Counted from the stretch's first letter, positions 17,910 to 27,403 are shown. The stretch: DNA of 64,000 nt from an uncultured Lachnospiraceae bacterium (GCA_949132985.1 CASCGD010000002.1:18269-82268); one strand, 5' to 3'. A program made the numbers and translations. The notes: generated by a model from the letters alone, not told the origin.

Positions 17910-17926
17910 CTGCCCGGTAAGGGCAG
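17910..17926 (-). promoter_or_regulatory. Stem-loop between permease and binding-protein genes
   Basis: CTGCCC and GGGCAG arms with a 5-base loop, followed on the minus strand by TTTAATAAAAAC. It is weak as a terminator; it may be an attenuator or mRNA processing site. Confidence 0.45.
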
Positions 17927-17948
17927 CAAGAAACCTGCCGCATCTCCC

Positions 17949-18791
17949 TTATCTTGCTTTTTTATCCGTCACCCGCTGGCTTACATGCCATGGAATCAGT
18001 TTCCGCTCTGCCAGCTCCACAATCTCGAAAAATACCATTCCCATCAAACACAGTACAATCAAAATTGCAAAAAGCAGTTTCGTATTGATATCTCCGTTCG
18101 CCCGCAAAAGCAAATACCCCAGCCCGCTGTCAGATCCGAGAAATTCCGCAACCACGGCTCCCACCGTCGCCATGGAAATCGAGGTTTTAAGCCCCGAAAA
18201 GATACTCGGCAGCGCGTTTGGCAGTTTTATTTTCCAGTAAAATTTCCATTCAGATTCACTCATCGTCCTTGCCATATAATAAAGCCTGCCATTTAATGAT
18301 TTCAGCCCGGCAACCGTATCCATGAGCAGCGGGAAAAACGACAGCAGAAAGACCATCAGGATCTTTGGCATAGAACCAAACCCGAACCACACAACGAACA
18401 ACGGCCCGATCGCGACCTTCGGAATCAGCTGCAAAAATACCATAAATGGATATAACGTTTTCTCAAATACCCTGGAATAGGAAATCAGCGTAGCAATCGG
18501 TATACTGATAATAACTGTCGCCCCAAATCCAACACCAATTTCGTACAAAGTTGTCAACATATTTGATTTAATTGCGCTCCAATATTGTACAATTGCCAAA
18601 ACCGACTCGCTCGGCGATGGGAGAATATAACTTGGAATTTCAAAAAACCTTACCAGAATTTCCCAGAAAACGATTACTCCACCGACGCTAAAAATGCTCG
18701 GCATGGATTCCTTTAAACTGTTCAGAAATTTCAGCCATCTGATCTGCCGGGATTTTTGTCCGCCATCCGCCCGTGCCTTTTCATTTTTCAT
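17949..18791 (-). CDS. ABC transporter permease (SsuC/TauC family)
   Basis: 280 residues with about six hydrophobic spans (residues about 33-50, 83-110, 118-150, 165-180, 215-235, 245-265). The conserved cytoplasmic loop is seen as YYMARTMSESEWKFYWKIKLPNALPSIFSGLK. It pairs with the SsuB-like ATPase and NMT1-like binding protein. Its start lies inside the end of the lacI gene (11-base overlap), so regulator and transporter are co-transcribed. Confidence 0.92.
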   Translation of the reverse strand: MKNEKARADGGQKSRQIRWLKFLNSLKESMPSIFSVGGVIVFWEILVRFFEIPSYILPSPSESVLAIVQYWSAIKSNMLTTLYEIGVGFGATVIISIPIATLISYSRVFEKTLYPFMVFLQLIPKVAIGPLFVVWFGFGSMPKILMVFLLSFFPLLMDTVAGLKSLNGRLYYMARTMSESEWKFYWKIKLPNALPSIFSGLKTSISMATVGAVVAEFLGSDSGLGYLLLRANGDINTKLLFAILIVLCLMGMVFFEIVELAERKLIPWHVSQRVTDKKAR

Positions 18792-19803
18792 AATGATCCT
18801 CCTTCGAATAAACAGATTTTACCGAATTTCCTTCTATCACCGCACTTTTTAAAACGCGCAGCCTGGGCCTCATTTCCCTGTCCTTTAAACGCGACAGCAT
18901 CATCTCTCCGATGCAGTTTCCGATCTCCTCCTGCATTTCCTTGGCATGCGTGATCTGAGGCTCGATCAGGCCCTGAAAATCAAGCGTGCCAAAGCCAATG
19001 AGCGAAACATCCTCCGAAATACGGATTTTCATTTCCTTCGCCTTATTCAAAATGCCCTGCGTAATGGTCGCACTTCCGCTCACAACGGCAGTCGGCGGAT
19101 GATCCCTTTTCATCAGAAGCTCAAATGCCTCCTGTCCGAATTGCTTTGAAAAGGTACCATACATAATGTTCCCGTTTATCGCCATTTTATCATGGTCAAA
19201 AAACGCGCGCATGTAACCGTTATATCGGTCAAAGTTCGTGCTGAGCTTCTTCTCGCCGCTGATCATGGCAATATTCGTGTGACCCCTCTCGATCAGATAA
19301 ACGACCGCATCGTACATGGATTTTTCCTTATCCACATAAACCGTGTCATATACGTGATTTAAAGTACTCCGGTCAAACGCCACCACTGCGCAGTCCACGC
19401 GCTCAAGCAGCTCCTCTATGTTCGTGGATACCGGGCTGATAATCAAACCGTCCACGCATTTTGATGTCATCATCTCGATACATTCTTTTTCCTTTTTCTC
19501 ATCGTTGTCTGTGCTTGCCATCAAAAGTATATAGCCCTCGGCACGGATCATTTTTTCCACGATTCTTGTCACTCCGATCACAAAGGGATCCGAAATATCC
19601 GAAGCGATCAGGCCTATGGTTTTCGTCACGCTGTTTTTCAATCCCTTTGCAAGCTGATTCGGCTTATAGCCCAGCTTCTTAATCGCCGCCCTCACCCGCA
19701 GCTTCATCTCGTCATTAATATTCGGCATACCGTTTACAACACGTGAAACCGTTGCCACGGAGACATCCGCCTCTCTTGCCACATCTTTAATCGTTACACT
19801 CAT
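18781..19803 (-). CDS. LacI-family regulator of the PreA-like operon
   Basis: 340 residues. Helix-turn-helix at 4-25 (TIKDVAREADVSVATVSRVV) and hinge NQLAKGLKNSVT, then a periplasmic-binding-like sensor domain (TIGLIASDISDPFVIGVTRIV, VDGLIISPVS, SLIGFGTLDFQGLIEPQITH). It is the first gene of its own operon behind a consensus promoter. A matching palindrome lies between promoter and start, so auto-repression and repression of the downstream pathway are likely. The effector is expected to be the transported compound or a metabolite. Confidence 0.92.
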   Translation of the reverse strand: MSVTIKDVAREADVSVATVSRVVNGMPNINDEMKLRVRAAIKKLGYKPNQLAKGLKNSVTKTIGLIASDISDPFVIGVTRIVEKMIRAEGYILLMASTDNDEKKEKECIEMMTSKCVDGLIISPVSTNIEELLERVDCAVVAFDRSTLNHVYDTVYVDKEKSMYDAVVYLIERGHTNIAMISGEKKLSTNFDRYNGYMRAFFDHDKMAINGNIMYGTFSKQFGQEAFELLMKRDHPPTAVVSGSATITQGILNKAKEMKIRISEDVSLIGFGTLDFQGLIEPQITHAKEMQEEIGNCIGEMMLSRLKDREMRPRLRVLKSAVIEGNSVKSVYSKEDHYEK

Positions 19804-19815
19804 AATCCCTCTTTC

Positions 19816-19829
19816 AGAAAACGTTTTCT
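19816..19829. promoter_or_regulatory. LacI-type operator
   Basis: AGAAAACGTTTTCT is a perfect palindrome with the central CG of LacI-family operators, 13 bases upstream of the lacI start and downstream of its promoter. A weaker relative (GATAA/TTATC flanking AACG) lies at 19961-19974. Because catabolite-control sites are also of this form, CcpA could bind too. Confidence 0.7.
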
Positions 19830-19858
19830 CAATGATTAAAAAAATATGTACTGAAATG

Positions 19859-19887
19859 ACTATACCATCTCAGCACATACTTGTCAA
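19859..19887 (-). promoter_or_regulatory. Promoter of the lacI/PreA-like operon
   Basis: On the minus strand TTGACA (19882-19887), a 17-base spacer and TATAGT (19859-19864). Confidence 0.8.
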
Positions 19888-20039
19888 TAATAATGTGTTT
19901 CACATTCTCTTTTTGTGCAATATGCACATTTCTCCTCACAGTATTTTGTGATCTATTTCCGATAAAACGTTATCTGTATCCGTCACCCTCGCATTTGCCG
20001 CCGCTTTGGCCCAATCCCCCGCAGCGCAAATCCTCCCTT

Positions 20040-21116
20040 TCACTCATTTCCATTCATCGTCGCCAGCTTTTTCGCCTGATCCGCCGCGATACAAGCGTCG
20101 ATGATCTCCTGGATATCCCCGTTCATGATCTTGTCCAGCTTGTAGAGCGTCAGATTGATGCGGTGGTCTGTCACACGCCCCTGCGGGAAATTGTAGGTGC
20201 GGATCTTCTCGGAGCGGTCTCCGGTTCCGATCTGGCTGCGGCGCTCCGCGGCCTCCGCGTCCTGCTGCTTTTGCAGCTCCAGGTCATAGAGTTTCGCGCG
20301 CAGAAGCGCAAATGCCTTTTCCTTATTCTGAAGCTGCGACTTCTCGGTCTGGCTGTAGATGACGATGCCGGTGGGATAATGGGTGAGACGCACCGCCGAG
20401 TCCGTGGTATTGACGCACTGGCCGCCGTTTCCGGAGGCACGCATCACGTCGATACGGATATCCTTCTCATCGATCTGGATGTCCACATCTTCCGCCTCAG
20501 GCATGACCGCCACGGAACAGGTGGATGTCTGGATACGCCCCTGAGACTCAGTCTCAGGCACACGCTGTACCCGATGTACACCGGATTCATATTTTAATAC
20601 GGAATAAGCGCCTGCACCCGTCACCATAAAATTCACCGACTTCATGCCGCCTATGCCCGTCTCGTCCGCCTCCAGCGTCTCCACCTTCCAGCGGCGCCCC
20701 TCCGCATAGTGCACGTACATGCGATAGATCTCCGCCGCAAACAAAGCGGCCTCCTCGCCGCCTGCACCCGCCCGGATCTCCACGATCACGTTCTTGTCGT
20801 CGTTGGGATCCTTCGGGAGAAGCAAAATCTTAAGCTCTCCTTCCAGGCGCGCCACACCCTCTTTCGCCTCGGAAAGCTCCTCCTTGGCAAGCTCCTTCAT
20901 CTCCTCGTCACTCTCCTCGTCCAGAATCGCCAGAGAGTCCTCAATGGCCTGCCTGTATTTTTTATATTCGCGAAAAGCCTCCACAATGGGAGTTAGATCG
21001 CTCTGCTCCTTCATCAGCCTGCGGAAGCGGTTCGAGTCATTCGCCACATCCGGCTCGGAGAGCTCGCTCATGATCTCCTCGTAGCGAACCAGTAAATCCT
21101 CTAATTTATCAAACAT
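20040..21116 (-). CDS. prfA: Peptide chain release factor 1
   Basis: 358 residues, full length. It recognises UAA/UAG stop codons and triggers peptide release. The catalytic GGQ is in [16 protein letters not shown] (Cys replaces the His common after GGQ). The leader before its ATG contains two 94-bp tandem repeats. It follows prmC, which methylates the GGQ glutamine, a conserved pairing. Confidence 0.96.
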   Translation of the reverse strand: MFDKLEDLLVRYEEIMSELSEPDVANDSNRFRRLMKEQSDLTPIVEAFREYKKYRQAIEDSLAILDEESDEEMKELAKEELSEAKEGVARLEGELKILLLPKDPNDDKNVIVEIRAGAGGEEAALFAAEIYRMYVHYAEGRRWKVETLEADETGIGGMKSVNFMVTGAGAYSVLKYESGVHRVQRVPETESQGRIQTSTCSVAVMPEAEDVDIQIDEKDIRIDVMRASGNGGQCVNTTDSAVRLTHYPTGIVIYSQTEKSQLQNKEKAFALLRAKLYDLELQKQQDAEAAERRSQIGTGDRSEKIRTYNFPQGRVTDHRINLTLYKLDKIMNGDIQEIIDACIAADQAKKLATMNGNE

Positions 21117-21148
21117 GTCTTTCTCTCCTCATATATATGCTTACACGT

Positions 21149-21336
21149 AAAATGCTCCGTAGCAGATGCACGCATTTCGTCCTCGCGGCAGTCGCCAAAT
21201 ATCCGTGCGAGCACGGCTACTTGGCTCGTTGCCCGCGGGAATGAAATGCTCCGTAGCAGATGCACGCATTTCATCCTCGCGGCAGTCGCCAAATATCCGT
21301 GCGAGCACGGCTACTTGGCTCGTTGCCCGCGGGAAT
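21149..21336. repeat. Two tandem 94-bp hairpin repeats between prmC and prfA
   Basis: Two nearly identical 94-base units (offset 94; AATGCTCCGTAGCAGATGCA recurs at 21151 and 21245). Each holds a perfect CCGTGCGAGCACGG palindrome nested in CCAA/TTGG and CGCGGCA/TGCCCGCG arms, plus a GAAATGC/GCATTTC stem. In the prmC-prfA mRNA each unit would fold into two strong hairpins just ahead of prfA. Confidence 0.9.
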
Positions 21337-21356
21337 CAACGGCCGCCCTGTTCGGA

Positions 21357-22199
21357 CTACGGCTCCTCCGGCTTCAGTCGGCCCCGCACCACCCGGTCAA
21401 GCCCTGCCAGATCCTTTACCACGGAAAGCTCTGCAAAGCCCTGCTCCTCCATGATGCGCTCTACATCCTCTGCCTGGTCGCAGCCGATCTCAAAAAAGAG
21501 CAGTCCGCCCTCTTTTAAATAATCCGGTGCCAGCGCCGCAATTTTCCGGTAGAAATCCAGGCCGTCCTCACCGCCGTCCAGCGCCTGCAGCGGCTCAAAG
21601 AGCTGCACCTCCGGCATCAGCGCAGGTATCTGCCCCTGAGGGATATAAGGCGGGTTTGACACGATCACGTCAAAACATCCGCTCACATTGTCAAACAGAT
21701 TTCCCCGCACCCATTCAGCCTCCAGCCCGTGAAGCTTTGCATTTTCCTTGGCGACGAGAACCGCCTGCTTGCTCACATCGCTGCCCGTACCGCGCACCGC
21801 AGGCGCATTTTTCAGAATACTGAGCAAAATGCAGCCGCTTCCGGTACACAGGTCCAGCACCTCCATATCCGGCTCCAGCTCCTTTAAAACCTCCTCCACC
21901 AACACCTCGGTATCCTGCCGGGGGATGAGCACATTGGAATTGACCTTGAATTTCATGCCCATAAACTCCTGCTCGCCTGTAATGTACTGAAGCGGTATGT
22001 GCTCGGCGCGCTTTTCCAGCACGCGGTCGTACTCGGTAAGTATCTCCGGCTCCACCTCAACATTCATATGTGTAAAGTAAAAGCTTCGATCAATTTTTGC
22101 AACCATCTCCAGGAGAAGCCACGCATCGATCCTCGCATCCGCCACACCGGCGGACTCCAAAAGCCTTTCACCCCTTTGCTCTGCCTGCTTAAATGTCAT
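21357..22199 (-). CDS. prmC: Release factor glutamine N5-methyltransferase
   Basis: 280 residues. SAM-binding motif DLCTGSGCILLSI and catalytic NPPY in DVIVSNPPYIP. The N-terminal helical domain (residues 1-80) binds release factors. It methylates the Gln of the GGQ loop in RF1/RF2. Its start overlaps the DUF1385 gene by ATGA. Confidence 0.95.
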   Translation of the reverse strand: MTFKQAEQRGERLLESAGVADARIDAWLLLEMVAKIDRSFYFTHMNVEVEPEILTEYDRVLEKRAEHIPLQYITGEQEFMGMKFKVNSNVLIPRQDTEVLVEEVLKELEPDMEVLDLCTGSGCILLSILKNAPAVRGTGSDVSKQAVLVAKENAKLHGLEAEWVRGNLFDNVSGCFDVIVSNPPYIPQGQIPALMPEVQLFEPLQALDGGEDGLDFYRKIAALAPDYLKEGGLLFFEIGCDQAEDVERIMEEQGFAELSVVKDLAGLDRVVRGRLKPEEP

Positions 22200-23191
22200 C
22201 TGCCAGCCTCCTGTTCGGTGGTCTTCTCCCGCAGATTTTTCACATAGCCCTTCCAGTCAAACACTGCCTCCACGGAAGCGATGCCCACCTCGATCATATC
22301 CTCGTCCGGCTCCCTGGTGGTCAGCTTCTGCAGCATCATACCGGGCTTGCTCAACAAGTCGACGGCCTTTCCCTCTCTGCGCCCCGCCAGACGGATCAGC
22401 TCAAAGGAAATGCCCGCGATCACAGGAATGAGCAGAATGCGCAGCCCCAGACGCAGAAGCGGCGAATCCACCCGCACAAAGAAAAACAAAACCACGCTGA
22501 CGATGATGACAAAAAACAGAAAGCTTGTCCCGCAGCGTTTATGCAGACGCGAGCTTTTCCTTACGTTTTCCACCGTCAGATCCAGTCCGTGCTCAATGCA
22601 GTTGATGCATTTGTGCTCCGCACCGTGATACATATAAACCCGCTGTATGTCTTTCATCATGGAAATTCCAATGACATAGGCAAAAAAGATCGCTATACGA
22701 AGCAGTCCTTCTGCCAGAGCAACCCCGCCCTCCGAAAAGCCCCACCGCCTGAAAAGCGTTGAGAGCCAGTACGGGAGCACCATGAAAATCGCCACCGCAA
22801 GAACGATGGAGAGCGCAACGGTACCTCCCATCAGCATATCCTCTTTTTTACTGCCGCCTGATTCACGGTCGGTGACAGAGGGCCTGCGCCGCGTTTCCTG
22901 TCCTTCCTCCGCCGCATTGCCATCCGCGTCCCTCGTCTCCTCTTCCTCCTCAAAAAAGGAGGCGGAAAAGGTAAGACTGCTCATACCCAGTATAAGCGAA
23001 TCCACAAAACTCACCACGCCCCGCAGCAGCGGAATCTTCTTTACCGAAGGACTCTTTAAGATGCCTTTATATTCTTTTTTCTCAACGATGATCTCACCGT
23101 CGCTCTTGCGAACTGCTACCGCGTAGATGTCCTCATTCTTCATCATGACACCCTCCATGACAGCCTGTCCGCCGATTCCTGAATATCCCAT
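22196..23191 (-). CDS. DUF1385 family membrane protein (YqhQ-like)
   Basis: 331 residues from the ATG at 23191 (AAAGGGAAAATA before it); a longer frame upstream lacks family sequence. It begins GYSGIGGQAVMEGVMMKN, the DUF1385 signature, followed by an acidic insert (EEEEETRDADGNAAEEGQE) and hydrophobic spans around 148-175, 185-205 and 225-275. YHGAEHKCINCIEHG is the conserved polar motif. Function is unknown. Its place beside prmC-prfA is conserved in clostridia. Confidence 0.9.
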   Translation of the reverse strand: MGYSGIGGQAVMEGVMMKNEDIYAVAVRKSDGEIIVEKKEYKGILKSPSVKKIPLLRGVVSFVDSLILGMSSLTFSASFFEEEEETRDADGNAAEEGQETRRRPSVTDRESGGSKKEDMLMGGTVALSIVLAVAIFMVLPYWLSTLFRRWGFSEGGVALAEGLLRIAIFFAYVIGISMMKDIQRVYMYHGAEHKCINCIEHGLDLTVENVRKSSRLHKRCGTSFLFFVIIVSVVLFFFVRVDSPLLRLGLRILLIPVIAGISFELIRLAGRREGKAVDLLSKPGMMLQKLTTREPDEDMIEVGIASVEAVFDWKGYVKNLREKTTEQEAGR

Positions 23192-23347
23192 TATTTTCCC
23201 TTTTGACCGTTCAAAGCACAGCCCGTAAATCCTGCGGATTCCAGGACTGCGGCGTATCCGCCCGGAAACTTTCAAAAATACCGTCATTCTTACAAGAACG
23301 ATGCCTGCATTTTGCAGATTTCCCGGCTCAAAGCGGTTACAAAAAAA

Positions 23348-23372
23348 GGCTGAAGTTCCGGCAACTTCAACC
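23348..23372 (-). terminator. Terminator of rpmE
   Basis: GGTTGAAGTT and AACTTCAGCC arms around a short GCCGG loop, followed on the minus strand by seven T. A strong intrinsic terminator 15 bases after the rpmE stop. Confidence 0.85.
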
Positions 23373-23387
23373 TTTGTTTCCATGTTC

Positions 23388-23588
23388 TTATTTCATGCCA
23401 TATTTCTTGTTGAACTGCTCAATACGTCCGCGTGCCTGGCTGGCCTTCTGCTGTCCGGTGTAGAACGGATGGCACTTCGAACAAATCTCAACATGGAGTT
23501 CCTTCTTTGTTGAACCTGTGACAAATGTGTTACCGCAGTTGCAGGTAACGGTTGCCTCATAGTATTCAGGCTGAATCTCTGTCTGCAT
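23388..23588 (-). CDS. rpmE: Ribosomal protein bL31, zinc-binding form
   Basis: 66 residues from the ATG at 23588 (GAGGTG six bases upstream; a GTG at 23597 lies within the ribosome site). Zinc ligands are CNC and CSKC, the C+ form. [22 protein letters not shown] is the family core. Own promoter and terminator. Confidence 0.97.
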   Translation of the reverse strand: MQTEIQPEYYEATVTCNCGNTFVTGSTKKELHVEICSKCHPFYTGQQKASQARGRIEQFNKKYGMK

Positions 23589-23712
23589 TTTTTTCACCTC
23601 ACCTACTCATTTATTATCTATAGTAACTATTCAGTATCCGTATAGTTACGGGTGATACCCCGCCGGTCTCTTAAGCGCGGCACCGCCTGCCATGTCTCAC
23701 AACAGCTTCTTC

Positions 23713-23741
23713 ATTGTAGCATAACGGTTTTCGTTTGACAA
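23713..23741 (-). promoter_or_regulatory. Promoter of rpmE
   Basis: On the minus strand TTGTCA (23736-23741), 17 bases, TACAAT (23713-23718). It leaves a leader of about 120 nt. Confidence 0.7.
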
Positions 23742-23756
23742 GAAGTTTTTCAAACT

Positions 23757-25403
23757 TTATAAAAACTTTCTTTTCCGCACCTGCTGTACGTAATCATAAT
23801 TGTTGCGTGTGTGGGCAAACATGTTCAGAATATTCTCCACCGCATCGTCGGTCTTCATGCCGTTGATGGCGCGGCGCATGATGTGCACCGCCTCCCGCTC
23901 CTCATCATTTAGAAGAAGATCCTCCCGTCTGGTGCTGGATTTTACGATATCGAGAGCCGGGAACACACGCTTTTCCGAGAGCTTGCGGTCCAGCACAAGC
24001 TCCATGTTTCCGGTTCCCTTGAACTCCTCGTAGACCACGTCGTCCATCTTGCTGCCGGTATCCACCAGCGCAGTCGCCAGAATGGTAAGGCTTCCTCCCT
24101 CTCGCATGTTGCGGGCCGCGCCGAAAAAGCGCTTGGGCATGTACAACGCCGCCGGGTCAAGTCCGCCGGAGAGCGTGCGCCCGCTGGGCGGAACCGTCAG
24201 GTTATAGGCTCTTGCAAGACGGGTGATGCTGTCTAAAAGGATCATGACATCCTTTCCGTGCTCCACCAGACGCTTTGCACGCTCCACCACCATCTCGGAG
24301 ACACGCTTGTGACGCTCCGGCTGCTCGTCAAAGGTGGAGTAGATCACCTCCACATTATGCCCCTCGATGGCCTCCTTGATGTCCGTCACCTCCTCGGGGC
24401 GCTCGTCAATGAGCAGGATGATCAGGTGCATTTCCGGATTGTTCTGCTTGATCGAACGCGCCACTTCCTTTAAAAGCGTGGTCTTTCCGGCCTTTGGCGG
24501 CGAGACGATCATGCCGCGCTGTCCCTTTCCGATGGGCGATACAAGATCGACAATTCTCATGGCAAGGCCGCTGCGGTTTGTCTCCAGGTGCAGCCGTTCA
24601 TTCGGGAAAATCGGCGTCAGATCCTCAAAATTTTTCCTTCGGGCCGCCACCGAGGGGGGATAGCCGTTGATCGTCGTGATGTAGAGAAGCGCGGAAAATT
24701 TCTCGCTCTGGGTTTTGACCCTCGTGTTGCCGCAGACGATATCCCCTGTTTTCAGGCGGAAACGGCGAATCTGGGACGGTGACACGTAAACGTCGTTTTC
24801 GCCGGGCAGGTAATTTTCACAGCGGATAAACCCGTAGCCGTCCGGCATGACCTCCAGAATACCGTCCGCCGTCACGCCACTGTCCAGACTGGAATTCACC
24901 TGATCGGACTGATCAAAATCCTCTTCCTCCGCAGCCGCATTTGCCCGCGCCGCCTGTGCGCGGGTGTCCCTGCTCTCCCGGTGCATCATGCGCTGCGGAC
25001 GTTCGGTGCGTTCCGTACGCTCGATGCGCTCCGGGCGTTCACCCCGCTCGCTGCGTTCTGTCGGCTCCGCGCGTTCACCGTGCTCGGAGCGTTCCATCCG
25101 TTCCGCACGTTCACCGCGCTCGGGTCGTTCCATGCGCTCTACCCGATTCATCCGGCGCGCACGTTCGGTGCGCTCGCTCCCCGGCGTACGCCCCGGCTCC
25201 TGCGTCTTTTCCTGAGCCGGCTCCGCCTTTACCGCCTCCTCCTGCTGCCTCTTGATCTGCTCCAGGCGTCGGTCCTCGGCAATCATCGCATCTACAACCT
25301 CCGCTTTTTTGAGCGCGGACATGTTCCGCAGCCCCCTGGCCTTTGCCAAATCCTTGAGCGCGGCAACGCTTAAAGATTCATACTTCTCTCGCATATCTGC
25401 CAT
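23757..25403 (-). CDS. rho: Transcription termination factor Rho with Arg/Glu-rich insert
   Basis: 548 residues, longer than the usual 420. Rho N-domain at 1-45 ([25 protein letters not shown]); insert at about 78-143 of repeated ER/RMER/RGER units; cold-shock-like RNA-binding domain at about 180-250 ([21 protein letters not shown]); RecA-like ATPase from about 280 with Walker [23 protein letters not shown] and the Q/R-loops. Hexameric ATP-driven RNA translocase that ends transcription. The insert is low complexity and probably disordered. Confidence 0.95.
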   Translation of the reverse strand: MADMREKYESLSVAALKDLAKARGLRNMSALKKAEVVDAMIAEDRRLEQIKRQQEEAVKAEPAQEKTQEPGRTPGSERTERARRMNRVERMERPERGERAERMERSEHGERAEPTERSERGERPERIERTERTERPQRMMHRESRDTRAQAARANAAAEEEDFDQSDQVNSSLDSGVTADGILEVMPDGYGFIRCENYLPGENDVYVSPSQIRRFRLKTGDIVCGNTRVKTQSEKFSALLYITTINGYPPSVAARRKNFEDLTPIFPNERLHLETNRSGLAMRIVDLVSPIGKGQRGMIVSPPKAGKTTLLKEVARSIKQNNPEMHLIILLIDERPEEVTDIKEAIEGHNVEVIYSTFDEQPERHKRVSEMVVERAKRLVEHGKDVMILLDSITRLARAYNLTVPPSGRTLSGGLDPAALYMPKRFFGAARNMREGGSLTILATALVDTGSKMDDVVYEEFKGTGNMELVLDRKLSEKRVFPALDIVKSSTRREDLLLNDEEREAVHIMRRAINGMKTDDAVENILNMFAHTRNNYDYVQQVRKRKFL

Positions 25404-25799
25404 ACTTTATACTCTCCTTCATAAAACTCAATAATAAAATTAAAATTAGATTCTATGTAGCAACTCTATCAGTTTATAATTGGGAAAACGATGATTTGTA
25501 CGAAAAATCCTGATACCCCTCAGGGTAATTGTAATATGCTTATTTGTCCATTTTACCCGGACGCTAAATGCTGCGCTTCACTTTCATCCGCCCGGAGACT
25601 GGATATTTTTATATTCTATCACATCTTTCCGGGAATAGGAAGCCTGTTTTTTTGAAATATCAGAGTGAAATATTTTTGTCCGGTGTCCTTTTGTAATTCC
25701 GCGGGTACAGAACCGCCGCAAAAAAAACAAACCGCCCTTCCCGCAGAAATTTTCCGCGGGAAGGGCGGTTTTTATTGACTAAGAAATGCATTTCGCGTT
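25404..25799. other. Rho leader and intergenic region
   Basis: 396 bases without a gene. The first 30 bases hold the rho ribosome site (AAGGAGAG). An AT-rich stretch follows with no promoter I can fix confidently. The strong terminator at 25729-25773 ends the GH32 operon. A GATACCCC/CAGGGTAA palindrome lies near 25511-25530. Confidence 0.5.
25729..25773. terminator. Strong bidirectional terminator after the GH32 gene
   Basis: AACCGCCCTTCCCGC pairs with GCGGGAAGGGCGGTT. A T-rich tract lies on the minus-strand exit (TTTGTTTTTTTTG) and TTTTTA on the other. Confidence 0.9.
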
Positions 25800-27275
25800 T
25801 CACTTTGTGAGTGCGATATCATAAAATTCCACCCGGGCATCCTGAGCGATCACGCCCAGCTCATACTCCGGCTTCGCATAGATGCGGTAGGTGAAGGCCA
25901 CCTGGTCACCGATAAACGCCTCCACCATATCATGATCCACCACGATCTTGACGTCAATTGGCGTTCCCTCCTCTATGGGGAAGGTCTTCTCGCAGACCCT
26001 CACCCCGTCCGGCCCCGGCACCGTCGCATCCGGCACCGCCTGGCAGGACTGCTCCCAGAACGGGTCCACGCCCATCGGAAGGCTAAGCAAAGATGCACGC
26101 TGCATCGCCACGTCAAATTCCAGAAGCAGGCAGCCGCTGGCTTCTTTGTCTGATTTCAGAAGGATTCCGAAGTGGTCAAAAATTTCCCGCGGCATGATCT
26201 TGCAGCGGAACAAAAAGCGCTCCTCCTGATGGTCCAGAAAGCCGTAGGTGCAGGTACCCACCGAGTCAAGCTCGATGCTCCTTCCGCCAAAGCGCGATGC
26301 CTTTCCCAGCACCGGCACGTAATCCCAGTCCACCGGCTCACAAAATTCTTTTACATATTCCTCCGGCAGACGCACATCCAGCTCTCCGTCCGCTGTCGCC
26401 ACCACCTCATGGGGGATGCAGAATGTCCCGCCCCAGTACCACTCTCCGGTATCGCAGGATTCTGCCCGATCGTGTGCCCATCCGAAATAAAACCGCCGCC
26501 CTTTATCATCCTTCATGGACTTCGCCGCGTAAAACCGTCTGCCACCGATGCCGTCCTTTTTCGGCTTGCGCCACGGCCCGAAGGGAGATTTGGACACCCG
26601 GTAAATCGTATTTACAAACTCCGAAAACCGTGAGTAGGACAGATACCAGTTATCGCCCTCCTTGTACATTTCCGGGCATTCCGGGCAGTTTGTATGCCCC
26701 GGCGCGTAGACCGGTCCGTAATATTCCCAGCTCCCCAGATCCTTCGAGCGGTATAAGACCACGCACCCTCTCCGCGTAACCGGCATATCCAGCTTTCTGG
26801 CCGAAATCAGAATCCAGTAGCACGCGTCCTCTTCATTATAAAATACATACGGATCTCTCCAGTCCAGCGACTCATAAAGCTCCGTCATCGGAAGAATCAC
26901 CGGATTTGCCGGGTCCTTCGTCCACGTAATCCCATCATCGCTGGTAGCATGGCAGATGGTCTGCTGATATTTCGCCGGCAGGCAGTAGCCAGTATAAAAA
27001 ATATGATACCGCCCCTCTCCGTAGATCACAGAGCCGGTCCACACGCCGGAGGCATCCGGCTCCTCCCCCTCTCCGGGATAAAGCGCCGTAGGCAGCTCCG
27101 TCCAATGCACCAGATCCTCCGATACGCAATGGCTCCATGTAGTCCGGAGCCTTGCCGGATACACCGTCGTCCCAGGCGGCGACGTCAATGAAAAAATATG
27201 ATACTTCCCGTCATGATAAAATGGAATCGCGTCTCCGGTAGAGTCCGCATAAGACATTTTTCGAAAGATATCCAT
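25800..27275 (-). CDS. GH32-like (clan GH-J) glycosidase, cytosolic
   Basis: 491 residues, no signal peptide. Five-blade propeller motifs: GDAIPFYHDGKYHIF (candidate nucleophile Asp 15 in place of the usual NDPNG), GVWTGSVI, WRDPYVF (RDP motif, 140-142), and CPECPEMY with the expected acid/base Glu at 199; a C-terminal beta-sandwich follows (about 340-490). Such enzymes cleave beta-fructosides or related sugars. It follows an RbsABC-type importer, so it probably acts on an imported short oligosaccharide or glycoside. The altered nucleophile motif makes sucrose or inulin specificity uncertain. Confidence 0.8.
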   Translation of the reverse strand: MDIFRKMSYADSTGDAIPFYHDGKYHIFSLTSPPGTTVYPARLRTTWSHCVSEDLVHWTELPTALYPGEGEEPDASGVWTGSVIYGEGRYHIFYTGYCLPAKYQQTICHATSDDGITWTKDPANPVILPMTELYESLDWRDPYVFYNEEDACYWILISARKLDMPVTRRGCVVLYRSKDLGSWEYYGPVYAPGHTNCPECPEMYKEGDNWYLSYSRFSEFVNTIYRVSKSPFGPWRKPKKDGIGGRRFYAAKSMKDDKGRRFYFGWAHDRAESCDTGEWYWGGTFCIPHEVVATADGELDVRLPEEYVKEFCEPVDWDYVPVLGKASRFGGRSIELDSVGTCTYGFLDHQEERFLFRCKIMPREIFDHFGILLKSDKEASGCLLLEFDVAMQRASLLSLPMGVDPFWEQSCQAVPDATVPGPDGVRVCEKTFPIEEGTPIDVKIVVDHDMVEAFIGDQVAFTYRIYAKPEYELGVIAQDARVEFYDIALTK

Positions 27276-27349
27276 ACTCTTTTTTACTCCTTCACTTTCT
27301 ATTCATTCTAAATTCATACTCGCAATCACTTAAATTTACCGATTTGCAG

Positions 27350-27403
27350 ACTCACGAGCGCTTAAATGCTATATAGCAACGGTAAAATTTGTCGCTCGTG
27401 AGT
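27350..27403. promoter_or_regulatory. Stem-loop between rbsC and the GH32 gene
   Basis: ACTCACGAGCG (27350-27360) pairs with CGCTCGTGAGT (27393-27403); an inner TGCTATATAGCA palindrome sits in the loop. There is no U-tract. Likely an mRNA stabiliser or attenuator between transporter and hydrolase. Confidence 0.55.

Noticed and set aside
16722-17926. Riboswitch (thiamine or purine) in the NMT1-type transporter operon
   Set aside because: The short stem-loops are intercistronic and lack any thi-box or purine-aptamer sequence; the operon leader itself is short.
19816-19829. Catabolite control (cre) site only
   Set aside because: A CcpA role cannot be excluded, but the site is a perfect palindrome directly before a lacI-type gene, so self-regulation is the simpler reading.
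21101-21292. Minus-strand open frame across the prfA leader repeats
   Set aside because: It merely reads through the tandem repeat; the prfA start has its own ribosome site downstream.
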